Shown: piece after piece, positions 41,272 to 48,969 of the stretch | Layout of the letters: every line of letters starts with the position of its first letter | How positions within the stretch are numbered: the first letter of the stretch is position 1 | NCBI GenBank assembly: GCA_031761875.1 | Contig: CP134492.1 | Location: 2,046,001-2,110,000 of the forward strand | From: Bacillaceae bacterium IKA-2 | GTDB lineage: Bacteria; Bacillota; Bacilli; Bacillales; Anaerobacillaceae | Direction of reading: 5' to 3' | DNA length: 64,000 bases | Made by a program: the position numbers and the translations under genes | Notes under the pieces: generated by a model | Databases searched by the model: none | What the model saw: the letters and a program-made list of their open reading frames with translations, nothing else | What the model was told of the DNA's origin: nothing

Positions 41272-41595
41272 ATGAACGTCTTTTTATTGATAATAGCCAT
41301 CATAGCAATTTATGCTGTTTTAAAAAAAATAGCGTTAATGGAAGCCTTAAAGATAACGATAGTGACAAAAGAAATACGGAAAAATTTATTGATGATGCCT
41401 TGGGCTATTTTTCTTGTCATTTGTATTCTATTTATTCCTTACCAAGTTTGGGTATTGACAGGTAGTTCAAATGATTGGGATGGGGTGTATATAATAGGAG
41501 CAACAATTTTGGTCACAATAGTTCTCTGTTTTACAGCCTATTCAAAATTTAAGGGGGGAATTGCAGAAATTGCTGAAAAACGTATTAAAACTTAG
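41272..41595 (+). CDS. Three-TM array protein, 107 aa
   Basis: ATG 41272 has GAGGGGG 7 nt upstream. Helices at residues ~3-18, ~44-63 and ~75-92 with a GSSNDWDG loop. The 3' end overlaps the next coding region by 35 nt. Confidence 0.65.
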   Translation: MNVFLLIIAIIAIYAVLKKIALMEALKITIVTKEIRKNLLMMPWAIFLVICILFIPYQVWVLTGSSNDWDGVYIIGATILVTIVLCFTAYSKFKGGIAEIAEKRIKT

Positions 41596-41778
41596 AATAA
41601 TCATAAGTTTAAGTATAATACAAATCATACTTTTTGCAGTATTCCTCTTTATCATAACATCTACTATTGAGTGGGTTCCTTGGTATGAGCCATTGACAAT
41701 GGGACGGTTATAATACAGCTCTCCATTTCACTTATTTTTATCGTTAGCTTAATCGTCTTCTTGCGAAAGCCAAAGTAA
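41561..41778 (+). pseudogene. Frameshifted array membrane gene related to the 132-aa gene at 41886
   Basis: TTG 41561 (AAGGGGGG upstream) opens MQKLLKNVLKLRIIISLSII and ends after WVPWYEPLTMGRL at 41711. A second frame continues GTVIIQLSISLIFIVSLIVF LRKPK to TAA 41776. VPWYEPLTMG matches FPWYEPLAMG of the next gene, so the two are paralogues and this one is broken by a 1-bp shift near 41702. Confidence 0.65.
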
Positions 41779-41796
41779 TAATTACTATATATTCTT

Positions 41797-41852
41797 GTTT
41801 GCACTAACGGGGGCGTTTATTCAATAAGAATGAACGCTTCTTGTGTGAATGG
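41797..41852 (+). repeat. Array repeat site 15
   Basis: GTTTGCACTAACGGGGGCGT TTATTCAATAAG, hairpin AAGAA/TTCTT, degenerate right half. Confidence 0.75.
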
Positions 41853-41885
41853 GGTACGTGAATCTTAGAAGGTGGTGGAAAAAGC

Positions 41886-42284
41886 TTGAGTAATTATACA
41901 AAATTTGTTTTAGTAGCTATAAGTATCCAGTTAATTTTTATTGGAATAACTTTCTTTATATTTAGTTCTGTACTAGAGGTGTTTCCTTGGTATGAACCGT
42001 TAGCGATGGGAGCTTTCTTTCTATTAATGGCTATCACCCCTGTTCATTTTGCCATTTCGCTTATGATTTGGGTGATAGAAGAGAAACACTTTAATAAAAA
42101 AAAGTGTAGCAAAATTTCATTTCCGCTCTCAGCTATACACTTTGCTGCACTATTTCTAACTATTTTTGGTGGAGGTAGTTTTAATCTTGTTTATAAAATT
42201 TCAGTTATTGGTAGTTTAGCTGTGTTCTTATTAGGAATATTCTCAATTATTACCATCGTAAAGACTGTAAATAAGAAAATATAG
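41886..42284 (+). CDS. Four-TM array protein, 132 aa
   Basis: TTG start after AAGGTGGTGG. Four hydrophobic helices with FPWYEPLAMGAFF between the first two, and a Lys-rich cytoplasmic loop EEKHFNKKKCSK. Paralogue of the broken gene just upstream. Unknown function. Confidence 0.72.
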   Translation: MSNYTKFVLVAISIQLIFIGITFFIFSSVLEVFPWYEPLAMGAFFLLMAITPVHFAISLMIWVIEEKHFNKKKCSKISFPLSAIHFAALFLTIFGGGSFNLVYKISVIGSLAVFLLGIFSIITIVKTVNKKI

Positions 42285-42332
42285 AAAACCATAGTATTAT
42301 TTAGGATATTATTGTTAATTCATATTTTTCCT

Positions 42333-42426
42333 TGTTGAGCTAACGGGGGCGTATCTTCAATAAGGAGATAGGCATTACTTAGTAGGAAGTAGTCTTTCTC
42401 TATTGAAGTAAATAGCAGTTTAGTGA
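42333..42426 (+). repeat. Array repeat site 16 (complete)
   Basis: TTGAGCTAACGGGGGCGTAT CTTCAATAAGGAGA, loop, TCTCTATTGAAGTAAATAGC AGTTTAGTG. TTCAATA-AGGAGA and TCTC-TATTGAA pair as a long stem. Confidence 0.82.
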
Positions 42427-42470
42427 AAGAAGTTACATTTAAAAAATGAAGGAAATAAAGGAGTTCTCAA

Positions 42471-42755
42471 ATGACGAAAAAGATTAACATTTGGTCATTT
42501 ATCTTATCAATAATTTGTATTTTATTATTTTTTATCGTTTCTTTTTCAGGTCCAATAGATTATTCCATAATGGGATATCACCCTTTAAATCTGGTCTTAT
42601 ATATTACATTAATTACATTTGTTTTAGGGGTATTAGGTTTTTCGGGTATTCAAGATTGGAAAGGGATGGCGAGAAGCGTAACTACTATAATTCTTACATT
42701 GGGATTATCAGTGTTTTTAACTTTCGTTGTATTTTTTGGAAACTTGTTAAGCTAA
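42471..42755 (+). CDS. Three-TM array protein, 94 aa
   Basis: AAAGGAG precedes the ATG. Helices at ~8-28, ~40-57 and ~69-91. No family recognised. The stop TAA lies in AGCTAAAGGAG of site 17. Confidence 0.72.
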   Translation: MTKKINIWSFILSIICILLFFIVSFSGPIDYSIMGYHPLNLVLYITLITFVLGVLGFSGIQDWKGMARSVTTIILTLGLSVFLTFVVFFGNLLS

Positions 42756-42820
42756 AGGAGTCATTAGTTTAAGAAGCCGTTACCGCTGTTTTGGTGATAA
42801 CGAAGCTGAAGAGTTTATTG
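42745..42820 (+). repeat. Array repeat site 17
   Basis: GTTAAGCTAAAGGAGTCATT AGTTTAAG, hairpin, GGTGATAACGAAGCTGAAGA. Type similar to sites 1 and 8. Confidence 0.65.
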
Positions 42821-42867
42821 TAAGAAAGGTTTTAATGAAAGCAAATATCTTTTAGGGGGAATGAAAA

Positions 42868-42990
42868 ATGAGTAGAAAAAATGAGAGGAATACGGATTTA
42901 TTCGACAGAGGTTTCTTTGGAAAGCCAGGCTGTATGATTATCTTCATTGTTGCTGTTATTGCTTTTTTTACGATTAAGAACTTATTCTAA
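42868..42990 (+). CDS. Single-TM array protein, 40 aa
   Basis: AGGGGGAATG precedes the ATG. MSRKNERNTDLFDRGFFGKP then a C-terminal helix CMIIFIVAVIAFFTIKNLF. Tail-anchored layout; function unknown. Confidence 0.6.
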   Translation: MSRKNERNTDLFDRGFFGKPGCMIIFIVAVIAFFTIKNLF

Positions 42991-42995
42991 CTTTT

Positions 42996-43050
42996 ATTAA
43001 CGCGGGCGATTGTTTAAGTAAGGGCAATCGCTTTTTGTGCTAACGGTAAG
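42996..43050 (+). repeat. Array repeat site 18
   Basis: TTAACGCGGGCGATTGTTTA; GCGATTG and CAATCGC pair; right half GTGCTAACGGTAAG. Confidence 0.65.
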
Positions 43051-43094
43051 TATAGTTGTAATAATAGAAATAATTGATTGTCAGGAGGGGTTTT

Positions 43095-43490
43095 ATGCAC
43101 CCAACAGAAGTTTTACAATTAATGGTTGTCGGAGTAATTATTGTAGTAATCATAGCTATCTCGTTCTTTTTAAAAGGTAAATGGCGGTATTTTGGATGGT
43201 CATTAGCTTTAATTGTTTTGGTGGTATTTTATATATTTTATTTTGCACGTCCTTATTGGATTGATGCACAAATTGACAAAAAAGTTGGACTGTTAGAGCC
43301 TTATTTAGAACAACACTATCCAAATGAAGTATGGACAATAACAACTGTACCTCATCGAGAAGATGGTTATAAACATTTAAATCCGTATTATATTGGAGTG
43401 ATTTTCGTAAATGAAACAGATGTCATTTATCATTATTGGGTTGAGGATGAGAATGATATTTACCAAATCAGTCACCAAACAAAACATTAG
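43095..43490 (+). CDS. Two-TM array protein with C-terminal soluble domain, 131 aa
   Basis: ATG 43095 follows CAGGAGGGG. Two N-terminal helices (~8-27, ~33-52) then a ~75-aa outward domain with PYYIGVIFVNETDVIYHYWV, a layout of DUF3139-like Bacillus proteins; assignment uncertain. Confidence 0.72.
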   Translation: MHPTEVLQLMVVGVIIVVIIAISFFLKGKWRYFGWSLALIVLVVFYIFYFARPYWIDAQIDKKVGLLEPYLEQHYPNEVWTITTVPHREDGYKHLNPYYIGVIFVNETDVIYHYWVEDENDIYQISHQTKH

Positions 43491-43558
43491 ACGAATTAAA
43501 GTATAGTGAATAATCTATGTTTGTAAGTGTGGTAGTAATGAAAGCTATTTTGCTTATT

Positions 43559-43640
43559 TCGCTAACAGGTGGCTTGAGTGAACCAGGGGAGTTAGTGACA
43601 GCTGCCATTTCTTATTCAAGTAACTGGCAGGATTGTTGTG
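43559..43640 (+). repeat. Array repeat site 19 (complete)
   Basis: TCGCTAACAGGTGGCTTGAG TGAACCAG, GGGGAGTT...CAGCTGCC, TTATTCAAGTAACTGGCAGG. Central part nearly identical to site 11. Confidence 0.8.
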
Positions 43641-43713
43641 CGAAACGTTTCTACCCCAAATTAAATTTTTTGAGGGATCCTTATGGAAGTCATTTGTATA
43701 GGGGAGGAGAATT

Positions 43714-44079
43714 ATGAAGAAATCAATTAAACTTCTCATTTTTGCGATTTTAGGGGTACTTTCAATATTTATGATTATAGGAATAGTCTCTTTTTATTCT
43801 GCATCCAAGACCGAGAACCAATTGCCAATTGAGATGATAGCTTTCAATAGTTTAACTGATGAAGAAAGTGCTTTGATACCTGTAAGCCCAAAGGATTCAA
43901 TTGTAAAACAAGTACCAGTTAATGATGATTTAAAAGCATCAATTGATATAAATTATGGCAAAGACCAAATTTATTCTGTTACTTTTAATAACACTGAGAC
44001 AGATACTACTGGAAACCTTGTAGTTTATGTTGGTTTGGATAAAAAAACGGTTCTTGGAAAAAGGTTTACCAGTAAATAA
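43714..44079 (+). CDS. Membrane-anchored array protein, 121 aa
   Basis: GGGGAGGAG precedes the ATG. N-terminal helix (6-29) and an outward acidic domain (FNSLTDEESALIPVSPKDSI). No known motif. Confidence 0.72.
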   Translation: MKKSIKLLIFAILGVLSIFMIIGIVSFYSASKTENQLPIEMIAFNSLTDEESALIPVSPKDSIVKQVPVNDDLKASIDINYGKDQIYSVTFNNTETDTTGNLVVYVGLDKKTVLGKRFTSK

Positions 44080-44092
44080 AAAGGGCTCTTCT

Positions 44093-44170
44093 TGCGTTAA
44101 CAGAGGCATTTCTTCAACAAGGAGAAGTACTTCTTGTTATTGAATTTATTTAACCAAATGGCAGTTTAGT
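44093..44170 (+). repeat. Array repeat site 20 (complete)
   Basis: GCGTTAACAGAGGCATTTCT TCAACAAG, GAGAAG/CTTC stem, TTGTTATTGAA, then AAATGGCAGTTTAGT. Confidence 0.75.
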
Positions 44171-44191
44171 AAAATAAAGAGGGGGAAAGTT

Positions 44192-44704
44192 GTGAAGAAA
44201 ATCATAGTTATAATGCTTGTTTCTATTGTTCTTGTTATAAGTTTTTGGGGATTATTTAACTATATAAGCCATGAAGGTGAATTTACAAAGTGGAGTCATA
44301 CGAGTTTAGCAATAGAAGGATTTGAGGACGGTCATGCATATTATTTCGGTTATAATTTTAGGTGGGAAGGTATCGGAAAACCCACGATTGAAAAGATAGA
44401 ATTTATAAAAATTGATGGAACTGATGTGGCGAAAGATGATGATGAAATTCGTATCGAACCCTTTATAGCAAGTTCAGAGCATTTTGGGATGATCAATGAA
44501 GATACTGTAATCAAAGAGGGGTTAGTTAATGATTTAGTTGAAGTTAAGGGTTTTCAAGTAGACGGAGACTTTAACCTCGTATTGCGTGTAGAATTGGATG
44601 TTACTAATTCAAATAATAATATAAGTTCGTTAAAAATTACGTATAAAAAATATGGAGTAACACAATATCAATACATTCCATTCGATAATGGGATTTTTTA
44701 CTAA
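44192..44704 (+). CDS. Membrane-anchored array protein, 170 aa
   Basis: GTG start after GAGGGGGAAAG. N-terminal anchor (4-23), then a ~145-aa beta-rich extracytoplasmic domain with no recognised motif. Its stop codon TAA is part of ACTAACGGGGGC of site 21. Confidence 0.72.
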   Translation: MKKIIVIMLVSIVLVISFWGLFNYISHEGEFTKWSHTSLAIEGFEDGHAYYFGYNFRWEGIGKPTIEKIEFIKIDGTDVAKDDDEIRIEPFIASSEHFGMINEDTVIKEGLVNDLVEVKGFQVDGDFNLVLRVELDVTNSNNNISSLKITYKKYGVTQYQYIPFDNGIFY

Positions 44705-44757
44705 CGGGGGCAATAGTTCAACAGGATCTTCGTGTTGGTAACGTTGTACTCCTGTGA
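44697..44757 (+). repeat. Array repeat site 21
   Basis: TTACTAACGGGGGCAATAGT TCAACAGGA pairs through ACAGGA/TCCTGT; right half replaced by the next remnant. Confidence 0.75.
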
Positions 44758-44882
44758 AAATAAACGATGAATGGTTTGAATATCCTGCTTCATCGCAAGG
44801 ATATTATATTAATTCTAATAAATATAAACGTAAGCGTTTCTTCAAATTTGAAGGAATGCTTTTTCCATTTCAACCCAAATAA
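44754..44882 (+). pseudogene. C-terminal remnant of an array gene
   Basis: GTG 44754 opens VKINDEWFEYPASSQGYYIN then SNKYKRKRFFKFEGMLFPFQ PK. There is no ribosome-binding site and it starts inside the hairpin of site 21, so only the tail of a former gene remains. Confidence 0.5.
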
Positions 44883-44924
44883 AAGGGATTTAATGTTAAG
44901 ATTAAAATAGATGGTTCTTTAAGG

Positions 44925-44980
44925 AGCGTGGCAGGTTAGTTACACAAATTCTCGCTGTCGTTATAGTGCTAACGGAGATT
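44925..44980 (+). repeat. Array repeat site 22 (diverged)
   Basis: AGCGTGGCAGGTTAGTTACA, loop, TAGTGCTAACGGAGATTTTC. Confidence 0.6.
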
Positions 44981-45007
44981 TTCGTTAAAAGAGGAGGAGG
45001 TATTTTA

Positions 45008-45238
45008 ATGAAAGGACTAACTACGTATGGAAAAATATGCATTATATCGAGTGTGATATTTTTTGCCTTTGGCTTAACATTATTTGTGTACGGTTTAATC
45101 ACAGGTCAATTTATGAGTTTAACGATAACTTTCTTGGGTGTAGGTTTTGTATGTATTGGAAACCTTTACTTATTTAAAGATTTTTCATTTAGGAAAAAAG
45201 AAGATGAACAGGATTCGACTGGGCAACCTTTTAAATAA
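45008..45238 (+). CDS. Two-TM array protein, 76 aa
   Basis: ATG 45008 follows AGAGGAGGAGG. Helices at ~8-29 and ~36-54 and a charged tail FRKKEDEQDSTGQ. The frame is open further upstream through site 22 but without a ribosome-binding site. Confidence 0.68.
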   Translation: MKGLTTYGKICIISSVIFFAFGLTLFVYGLITGQFMSLTITFLGVGFVCIGNLYLFKDFSFRKKEDEQDSTGQPFK

Positions 45239-45263
45239 CGAATCGTTAAATTTGAAATAATGC

Positions 45264-45345
45264 ACTTAAACAAACGGGGGGCTTTACTGGAACAGCGATA
45301 ATACTTTCTCTTGTTCAAGTAAATTCAAGTAAATGGCAGAATACT
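45264..45345 (+). repeat. Array repeat site 23 (complete, internal duplication)
   Basis: ACTTAAACAAACGGGGGGCT TTACTGGAACAG ... TTGTTCAAGTAAATTCAAGT AAATGGCAG; TTCAAGTAAA is tandemly duplicated. Confidence 0.75.
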
Positions 45346-45395
45346 TTTAAGTGGTATTATTTATTGCATAGTAATTAGAAGAGGAGTTTTACATA

Positions 45396-45500
45396 ATGGT
45401 GAAAACTGTAAAAAAGAGAAGTGAAGGAATAACATTAATTACTTTTAGTTTCTTTATTCTAATGTTTTTCGGTTCCTTATTTGAGGCGTTTTTTGGCTGA
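45396..45500 (+). CDS. Chimeric 34-aa array ORF
   Basis: GAGGAG precedes ATG 45396. The first ~11 codons (MVKTVKKRSEGITL) are unique; from 45438 the DNA equals 35559 onward, so the rest (ITFSFFILMFFGSLFEAFFG) is the tail of the 85-aa protein at 35364. A recombination-made fusion; whether it works as a peptide is unknown. Confidence 0.6.
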   Translation: MVKTVKKRSEGITLITFSFFILMFFGSLFEAFFG

Positions 45501-45513
45501 TTGCCATAGAAAT

Positions 45514-45540
45514 TTATTGAAGTAACTGGTAGTTTACATG
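45514..45540 (+). repeat. Array repeat site 24 (right half)
   Basis: TTATTGAAGTAACTGGTAGT TTACATG, the duplicate of site 7. Confidence 0.65.
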
Positions 45541-45591
45541 TATAAGTGGTATCCAGATTTGTAGGTCGAATTAAGGAGGAGGAGATAGTAC

Positions 45592-45864
45592 ATGGAAAAT
45601 ACTCTACAATATAAAAATGTTAAATCTTATATCAAGGTAATATTGTTAGTCTTAACAATTTTATCATCAAGCTTTGTCGTCTGGGCAGGCTTTACTGACA
45701 GACAGTCTATATTCCCGTTCTTATTAACCCTAACACTGTTTCTCTCTATAAGTAATTTACAACTTATTAATGAAAATCCAAAAAGAAAGAAGTTGTATAG
45801 GGGTTTATTTATTGTGTCATGTCTGTCAGTTGTATTAGCATTAGCAAACTTAATTGTTGGATAA
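45592..45864 (+). CDS. Array membrane protein, 90 aa, copy 2
   Basis: Duplicate of the gene at 35713-35985 with two visible amino-acid changes; AAGGAGGAGG precedes the ATG. The duplicated block 45438-45894 matches 35559-36015 without indels. Confidence 0.8.
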   Translation: MENTLQYKNVKSYIKVILLVLTILSSSFVVWAGFTDRQSIFPFLLTLTLFLSISNLQLINENPKRKKLYRGLFIVSCLSVVLALANLIVG

Positions 45865-45887
45865 TAATGTGTTGGAATCGCATTACT

Positions 45888-45960
45888 TGTTCAACTAACT
45901 GGTGCGTATCTACAATAAGCAGATACGCCCCAGTTAGTTCTACAATAATTTAGTTGAATG
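45888..45960 (+). repeat. Array repeat site 25 (near-perfect palindrome)
   Basis: AACTAACTGGTGCGTATCT and AGATACGCCCCAGTTAGTT pair almost completely, followed by a diverged right half TTTAGTTGAATGG. Last clear repeat of the array. Confidence 0.75.
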
Positions 45961-45982
45961 GTAAAAATAAAGGAGGTAAAAG

Positions 45983-46840
45983 TTGAAGACAAAAACTAAA
46001 AAAAGATTGGTATACTTTTTAATTGGAATGCCATTTTTAATCTATTTTTTTTACTTTCAAAACAATTCAATTGTAATAAGTGAATATAGCATAAGTTCAG
46101 ACAAGCTTCCGCAAAATTTTACCGGATATAAAATTGTTCAATTATCTGACCTGCACAGTAAGTCCTTTGGGAATGAACAAAGTGAATTAGTTAAAAGAGT
46201 GAAAAAGACAAAACCAGATTTGATTGTATTCACAGGTGATTTAATAGATTCAGACAGATATGATGAGAAGCCTGGTCTAATTTTAATGGAAAAATTGGTT
46301 CAAGTTGCTCCTGTTTATTATGTGACAGGGAATCACGAATGGTGGTCTGGAGAATTCGATACATTAGAGGGGAAATTAAAAAGCATAGGTATACAAGTGA
46401 TGAGAAACACAGCAGAAGAATTTACTGCTGGAACTGAGAAAATTCAAATTATAGGAATTGATGACCCGGCAAATGTAAAAGAATCTTACTCAGAAAGAGC
46501 CGCAACAGAAGAAAATATCAAGAATTCAATAGAAGGAATCGAAGAAGGAGATAATTTCCAAATCCTATTATCACATAGACCTGAAATGTTTTCTCTTTAT
46601 AGTGAATATGAATTTGATGTTGTTTTTTCAGGTCATGCACACGGCGGACAATTTAGAATTCCTTTTGTGGGTGGTTTAATTGCTCCAAACCAAGGATTAT
46701 TTCCAAAATATACTTCTGGGAAATACAATTCAAATAACACTTCAATGATTGTTAATAGAGGACTAGGAAATAGCATTATTGCATTAAGGATTTTTAATCG
46801 TCCAGAAATTGTTGTAGTGACGTTGAACTCTGTTAAATAA
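45983..46840 (+). CDS. Membrane-anchored metallophosphoesterase (YkuE/YaeI-like)
   Basis: 285 aa, TTG start after AAAGGAGG. N-terminal TM anchor (9-26), then the calcineurin-like domain: LSDLH (Asp56, His58), FTGDLID, VTGNHEWW, LSHRPE and SGHAHGGQFRIPF. The full two-metal ligand set is present. Relatives include YkuE, which hydrolyses phosphodiester/phospholipid-type substrates. It directly follows site 25, so it may be the last and largest cassette of the array or the first flanking gene. Confidence 0.9.
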   Translation: MKTKTKKRLVYFLIGMPFLIYFFYFQNNSIVISEYSISSDKLPQNFTGYKIVQLSDLHSKSFGNEQSELVKRVKKTKPDLIVFTGDLIDSDRYDEKPGLILMEKLVQVAPVYYVTGNHEWWSGEFDTLEGKLKSIGIQVMRNTAEEFTAGTEKIQIIGIDDPANVKESYSERAATEENIKNSIEGIEEGDNFQILLSHRPEMFSLYSEYEFDVVFSGHAHGGQFRIPFVGGLIAPNQGLFPKYTSGKYNSNNTSMIVNRGLGNSIIALRIFNRPEIVVVTLNSVK

Positions 46841-46851
46841 TCAGTTTAAAT

Positions 46852-47118
46852 GTGCAGTTTGTTTGTCCTACCTTCAATGTTCCAGATAGTATTCTAAAGG
46901 ACATGGAACCTGATTGGAAATGTATAAAAGTAGAGGGAACATTGGATTTTAGTTTAACAGGAATATTATCTTCTTTAGCTAACCCATTGGCGGAAAACAA
47001 TATAAGCATTTTTGCTATTTCTACTTTTAATACTGACTACTTGTTGATTAAAATGTATTCGATAGAAAAAGCAAAATCAGTATTGGAGAATGCTGGTCAT
47101 ACATTTATCAAGTTATAA
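46852..47118 (+). pseudogene. ACT-domain protein lacking its N-terminus
   Basis: 88 aa: VEGTLDFSLTGILSSLANPL AENNISIFAISTFNTDYLL is the conserved end of the ~130-aa two-ACT (CASTOR/DUF-type) proteins. About 40 N-terminal residues are missing and there is no ribosome-binding site near the GTG, so it is probably a truncated remnant. Confidence 0.65.
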
Positions 47119-47137
47119 AAATACTCAACGGAGGTAC

Positions 47138-47206
47138 GTGTTTGAAAATGATATTTACTACGTAGAAGATGAAGATGCAATAGTAAAAAGAAGTTTTTAT
47201 CCATAG
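47138..47206 (+). CDS. Possible 22-aa peptide
   Basis: CGGAGGTAC directly precedes GTG 47138; the peptide is MFENDIYYVEDEDAIVKRSF YP. The spacing to the start is short and it may be a remnant. Confidence 0.25.
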   Translation: MFENDIYYVEDEDAIVKRSFYP

Positions 47207-47218
47207 GGGGAATTAACA

Positions 47219-47404
47219 TTGATAATTTTTGGATATATTAGTTTTTATTTTATGCCATTTTTAGCTATTATATTTTGTCTTAATCTTGTAGAGATACTAA
47301 AAAAGATAAAAAACGATGAACCTACTACAAAAAATACATTATGGCTAACAACAACATTTACTATAATAGTATGGAGCATTGCTATTATGGCAGGGGATTT
47401 TTAA
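47219..47404 (+). CDS. Two-TM hypothetical protein, 61 aa
   Basis: TTG start after AGGGGG (10-nt spacing). Two helices separated by a Lys-rich loop EILKKIKNDEPTTKN. Unrecognised; resembles array proteins but no repeat flanks it. Confidence 0.55.
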   Translation: MIIFGYISFYFMPFLAIIFCLNLVEILKKIKNDEPTTKNTLWLTTTFTIIVWSIAIMAGDF

Positions 47405-47521
47405 TCATATAAGAGGGGAAAAAGTTAGCTTGCCGCAATTGAATAAACATAAATTGATAAATACGTGATAAAAATCCAATATTGAGAGAAGCTAATTGGT
47501 AACGAAGATGGAGGTGTCCTT

Positions 47522-47707
47522 TTGAAGGAAAGCAATCAGAATATCAATGATTCATTTACGACTTCAGGCACAAATATTGATGAAGTAAAAAGGCAAAATG
47601 CGGATTCGGGTCTAACTTATAATCAAGCAAAAGAATTGCTTGCGAAGAGAACAGGTAACAAGGCTGGAAAAAACAATAGTGTAGCTAGTTTTAATAATAA
47701 AAAATAA
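47522..47707 (+). CDS. Gamma-type small acid-soluble spore protein-like
   Basis: 61 aa, TTG start after GGAGGTG. TSGTNIDEVKRQNADSGLTY NQAKELLAK carries the TN-x3-V-(K/R)-x-QN-x2-S motif of gamma-SASPs, here as a single unit. It would be a forespore amino-acid reserve degraded at germination. A paralogue with a near-identical leader lies at 55091. Confidence 0.75.
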   Translation: MKESNQNINDSFTTSGTNIDEVKRQNADSGLTYNQAKELLAKRTGNKAGKNNSVASFNNKK

Positions 47708-47727
47708 GTGTGTTTTAGTTTCAAAAT

Positions 47728-47760
47728 GAAAAGCGTCCAATTATGATGGACGCTTTTCTT
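47728..47760 (+). terminator. Terminator of the SASP gene
   Basis: AAAAGCGTCCA / TGGACGCTTTT perfect stem followed by CTTC. Confidence 0.85.
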
Positions 47761-47819
47761 CTATATTAATAGAAATACTTCTAATAATAGCTGCTGAGAA
47801 CGGAAAGTGAGGTAGAGTC

Positions 47820-48875
47820 GTGGTTAATAAAATGTTTTCCTTCATGGTCTTGATAGGTTTGCCGTTATCAATCATCGGTAACTTCTTACACTGGCCAACT
47901 GTGCTAATGTTTGTCGTTTATTGTTTAACAATTGTCGCCTTAGCAGGGTATATGGGGAGAGCAACTGAAAGCTTGGCGATCGTAGCAGGTCCACAAATCG
48001 GTGGATTATTAAATGCGACGTTTGGTAATGCAGTCGAGCTAATCATCTCAATATTTGCCTTGAAAGCGGGCTTAATAGGAGTTGTTCTAGCTTCCTTAAC
48101 TGGTTCAGTATTAGGGAATTTATTGTTAGTTGCCGGACTTTCATTTTTTGTAGGTGGCTTAAAATTTAAGCGACAGATATTTAATATTCATCATGCCAGT
48201 CATAACTCAGGACTTTTAATGTTTGCGGTAATTGTCGCATTTGTTATACCAGAAGTTTTTTCGATGACTATGAACGAATCTAAGACGCTTATCTTAAGTG
48301 TCGGGATCTCCATCATTTTAATTTTACTTTACCTGGCAGCGTTAATGTTTCGCTTAGTGACACACCGTGGTGTCTATCCGCATAAAGATGAGGAAAATGA
48401 AGTGCATGAAGAGCCTGAATGGGGAAAACAAAAGGCAATGATCATCCTAGCTTTTGCAACAATTGCGGTAGCGTTCGTTTCAGAAACGCTTGTCCATACT
48501 TTTGAAGAAGTGGCAGAGGTTTTCGGTTGGACGGAATTATTTATAGGTGTCATTATCGTAGCGATTGTTGGAAACGCCGCTGAACACGCATCAGCGATTA
48601 TCTTTGCTTATAAAAACAAGTTGGAAATTGCAATAGAAATTGCAATCGGGTCTACACTGCAGATTGCGATGTTCGTGGCACCAGTTTTAGTGATCATTTC
48701 GCTATTTTTCCCTGTTAGTATGCCACTAGTGTTTACCTTACCAGAATTAGTCGCAATGGTTTCAGCCGTTTTATTAATCATTGTGATTACTAATGATGGA
48801 GAAACGAACTGGTTTGAAGGAACAACCTTACTTGCAGCCTATCTGATTATGGGAATTGGCTTTTATTTGCTCTAA
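47820..48875 (+). CDS. cax: Calcium/proton exchanger (CaCA family, YfkE-like)
   Basis: 351 aa, GTG start after GAGGTAG. Eleven helices with two inverted alpha-repeats, GLLNATFGNAVELIISIFAL and IVAIVGNAAEHASAIIFAY, whose GNA-(V/A)-E motifs hold the Ca2+-binding glutamates; an acidic loop (KDEENEVHEEPE) separates the halves. It exports Ca2+ against H+. Monocistronic. Confidence 0.95.
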   Translation: MVNKMFSFMVLIGLPLSIIGNFLHWPTVLMFVVYCLTIVALAGYMGRATESLAIVAGPQIGGLLNATFGNAVELIISIFALKAGLIGVVLASLTGSVLGNLLLVAGLSFFVGGLKFKRQIFNIHHASHNSGLLMFAVIVAFVIPEVFSMTMNESKTLILSVGISIILILLYLAALMFRLVTHRGVYPHKDEENEVHEEPEWGKQKAMIILAFATIAVAFVSETLVHTFEEVAEVFGWTELFIGVIIVAIVGNAAEHASAIIFAYKNKLEIAIEIAIGSTLQIAMFVAPVLVIISLFFPVSMPLVFTLPELVAMVSAVLLIIVITNDGETNWFEGTTLLAAYLIMGIGFYLL

Positions 48876-48969
48876 ATGATACTGCGATATGATCAGCCAC
48901 CCAAAATTTAGTTCCATTATTAATGGTTTATTCATACCTTAGAATAAAAACATAAGGTGTGAAGCTAAA

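Noticed and set aside
30521-45960. Calling the array a true chromosomal integron
   Set aside because: No integron integrase or attI was found, and the half-site cores do not match the canonical attC boxes closely. Kept as an integron-like hypothesis only.
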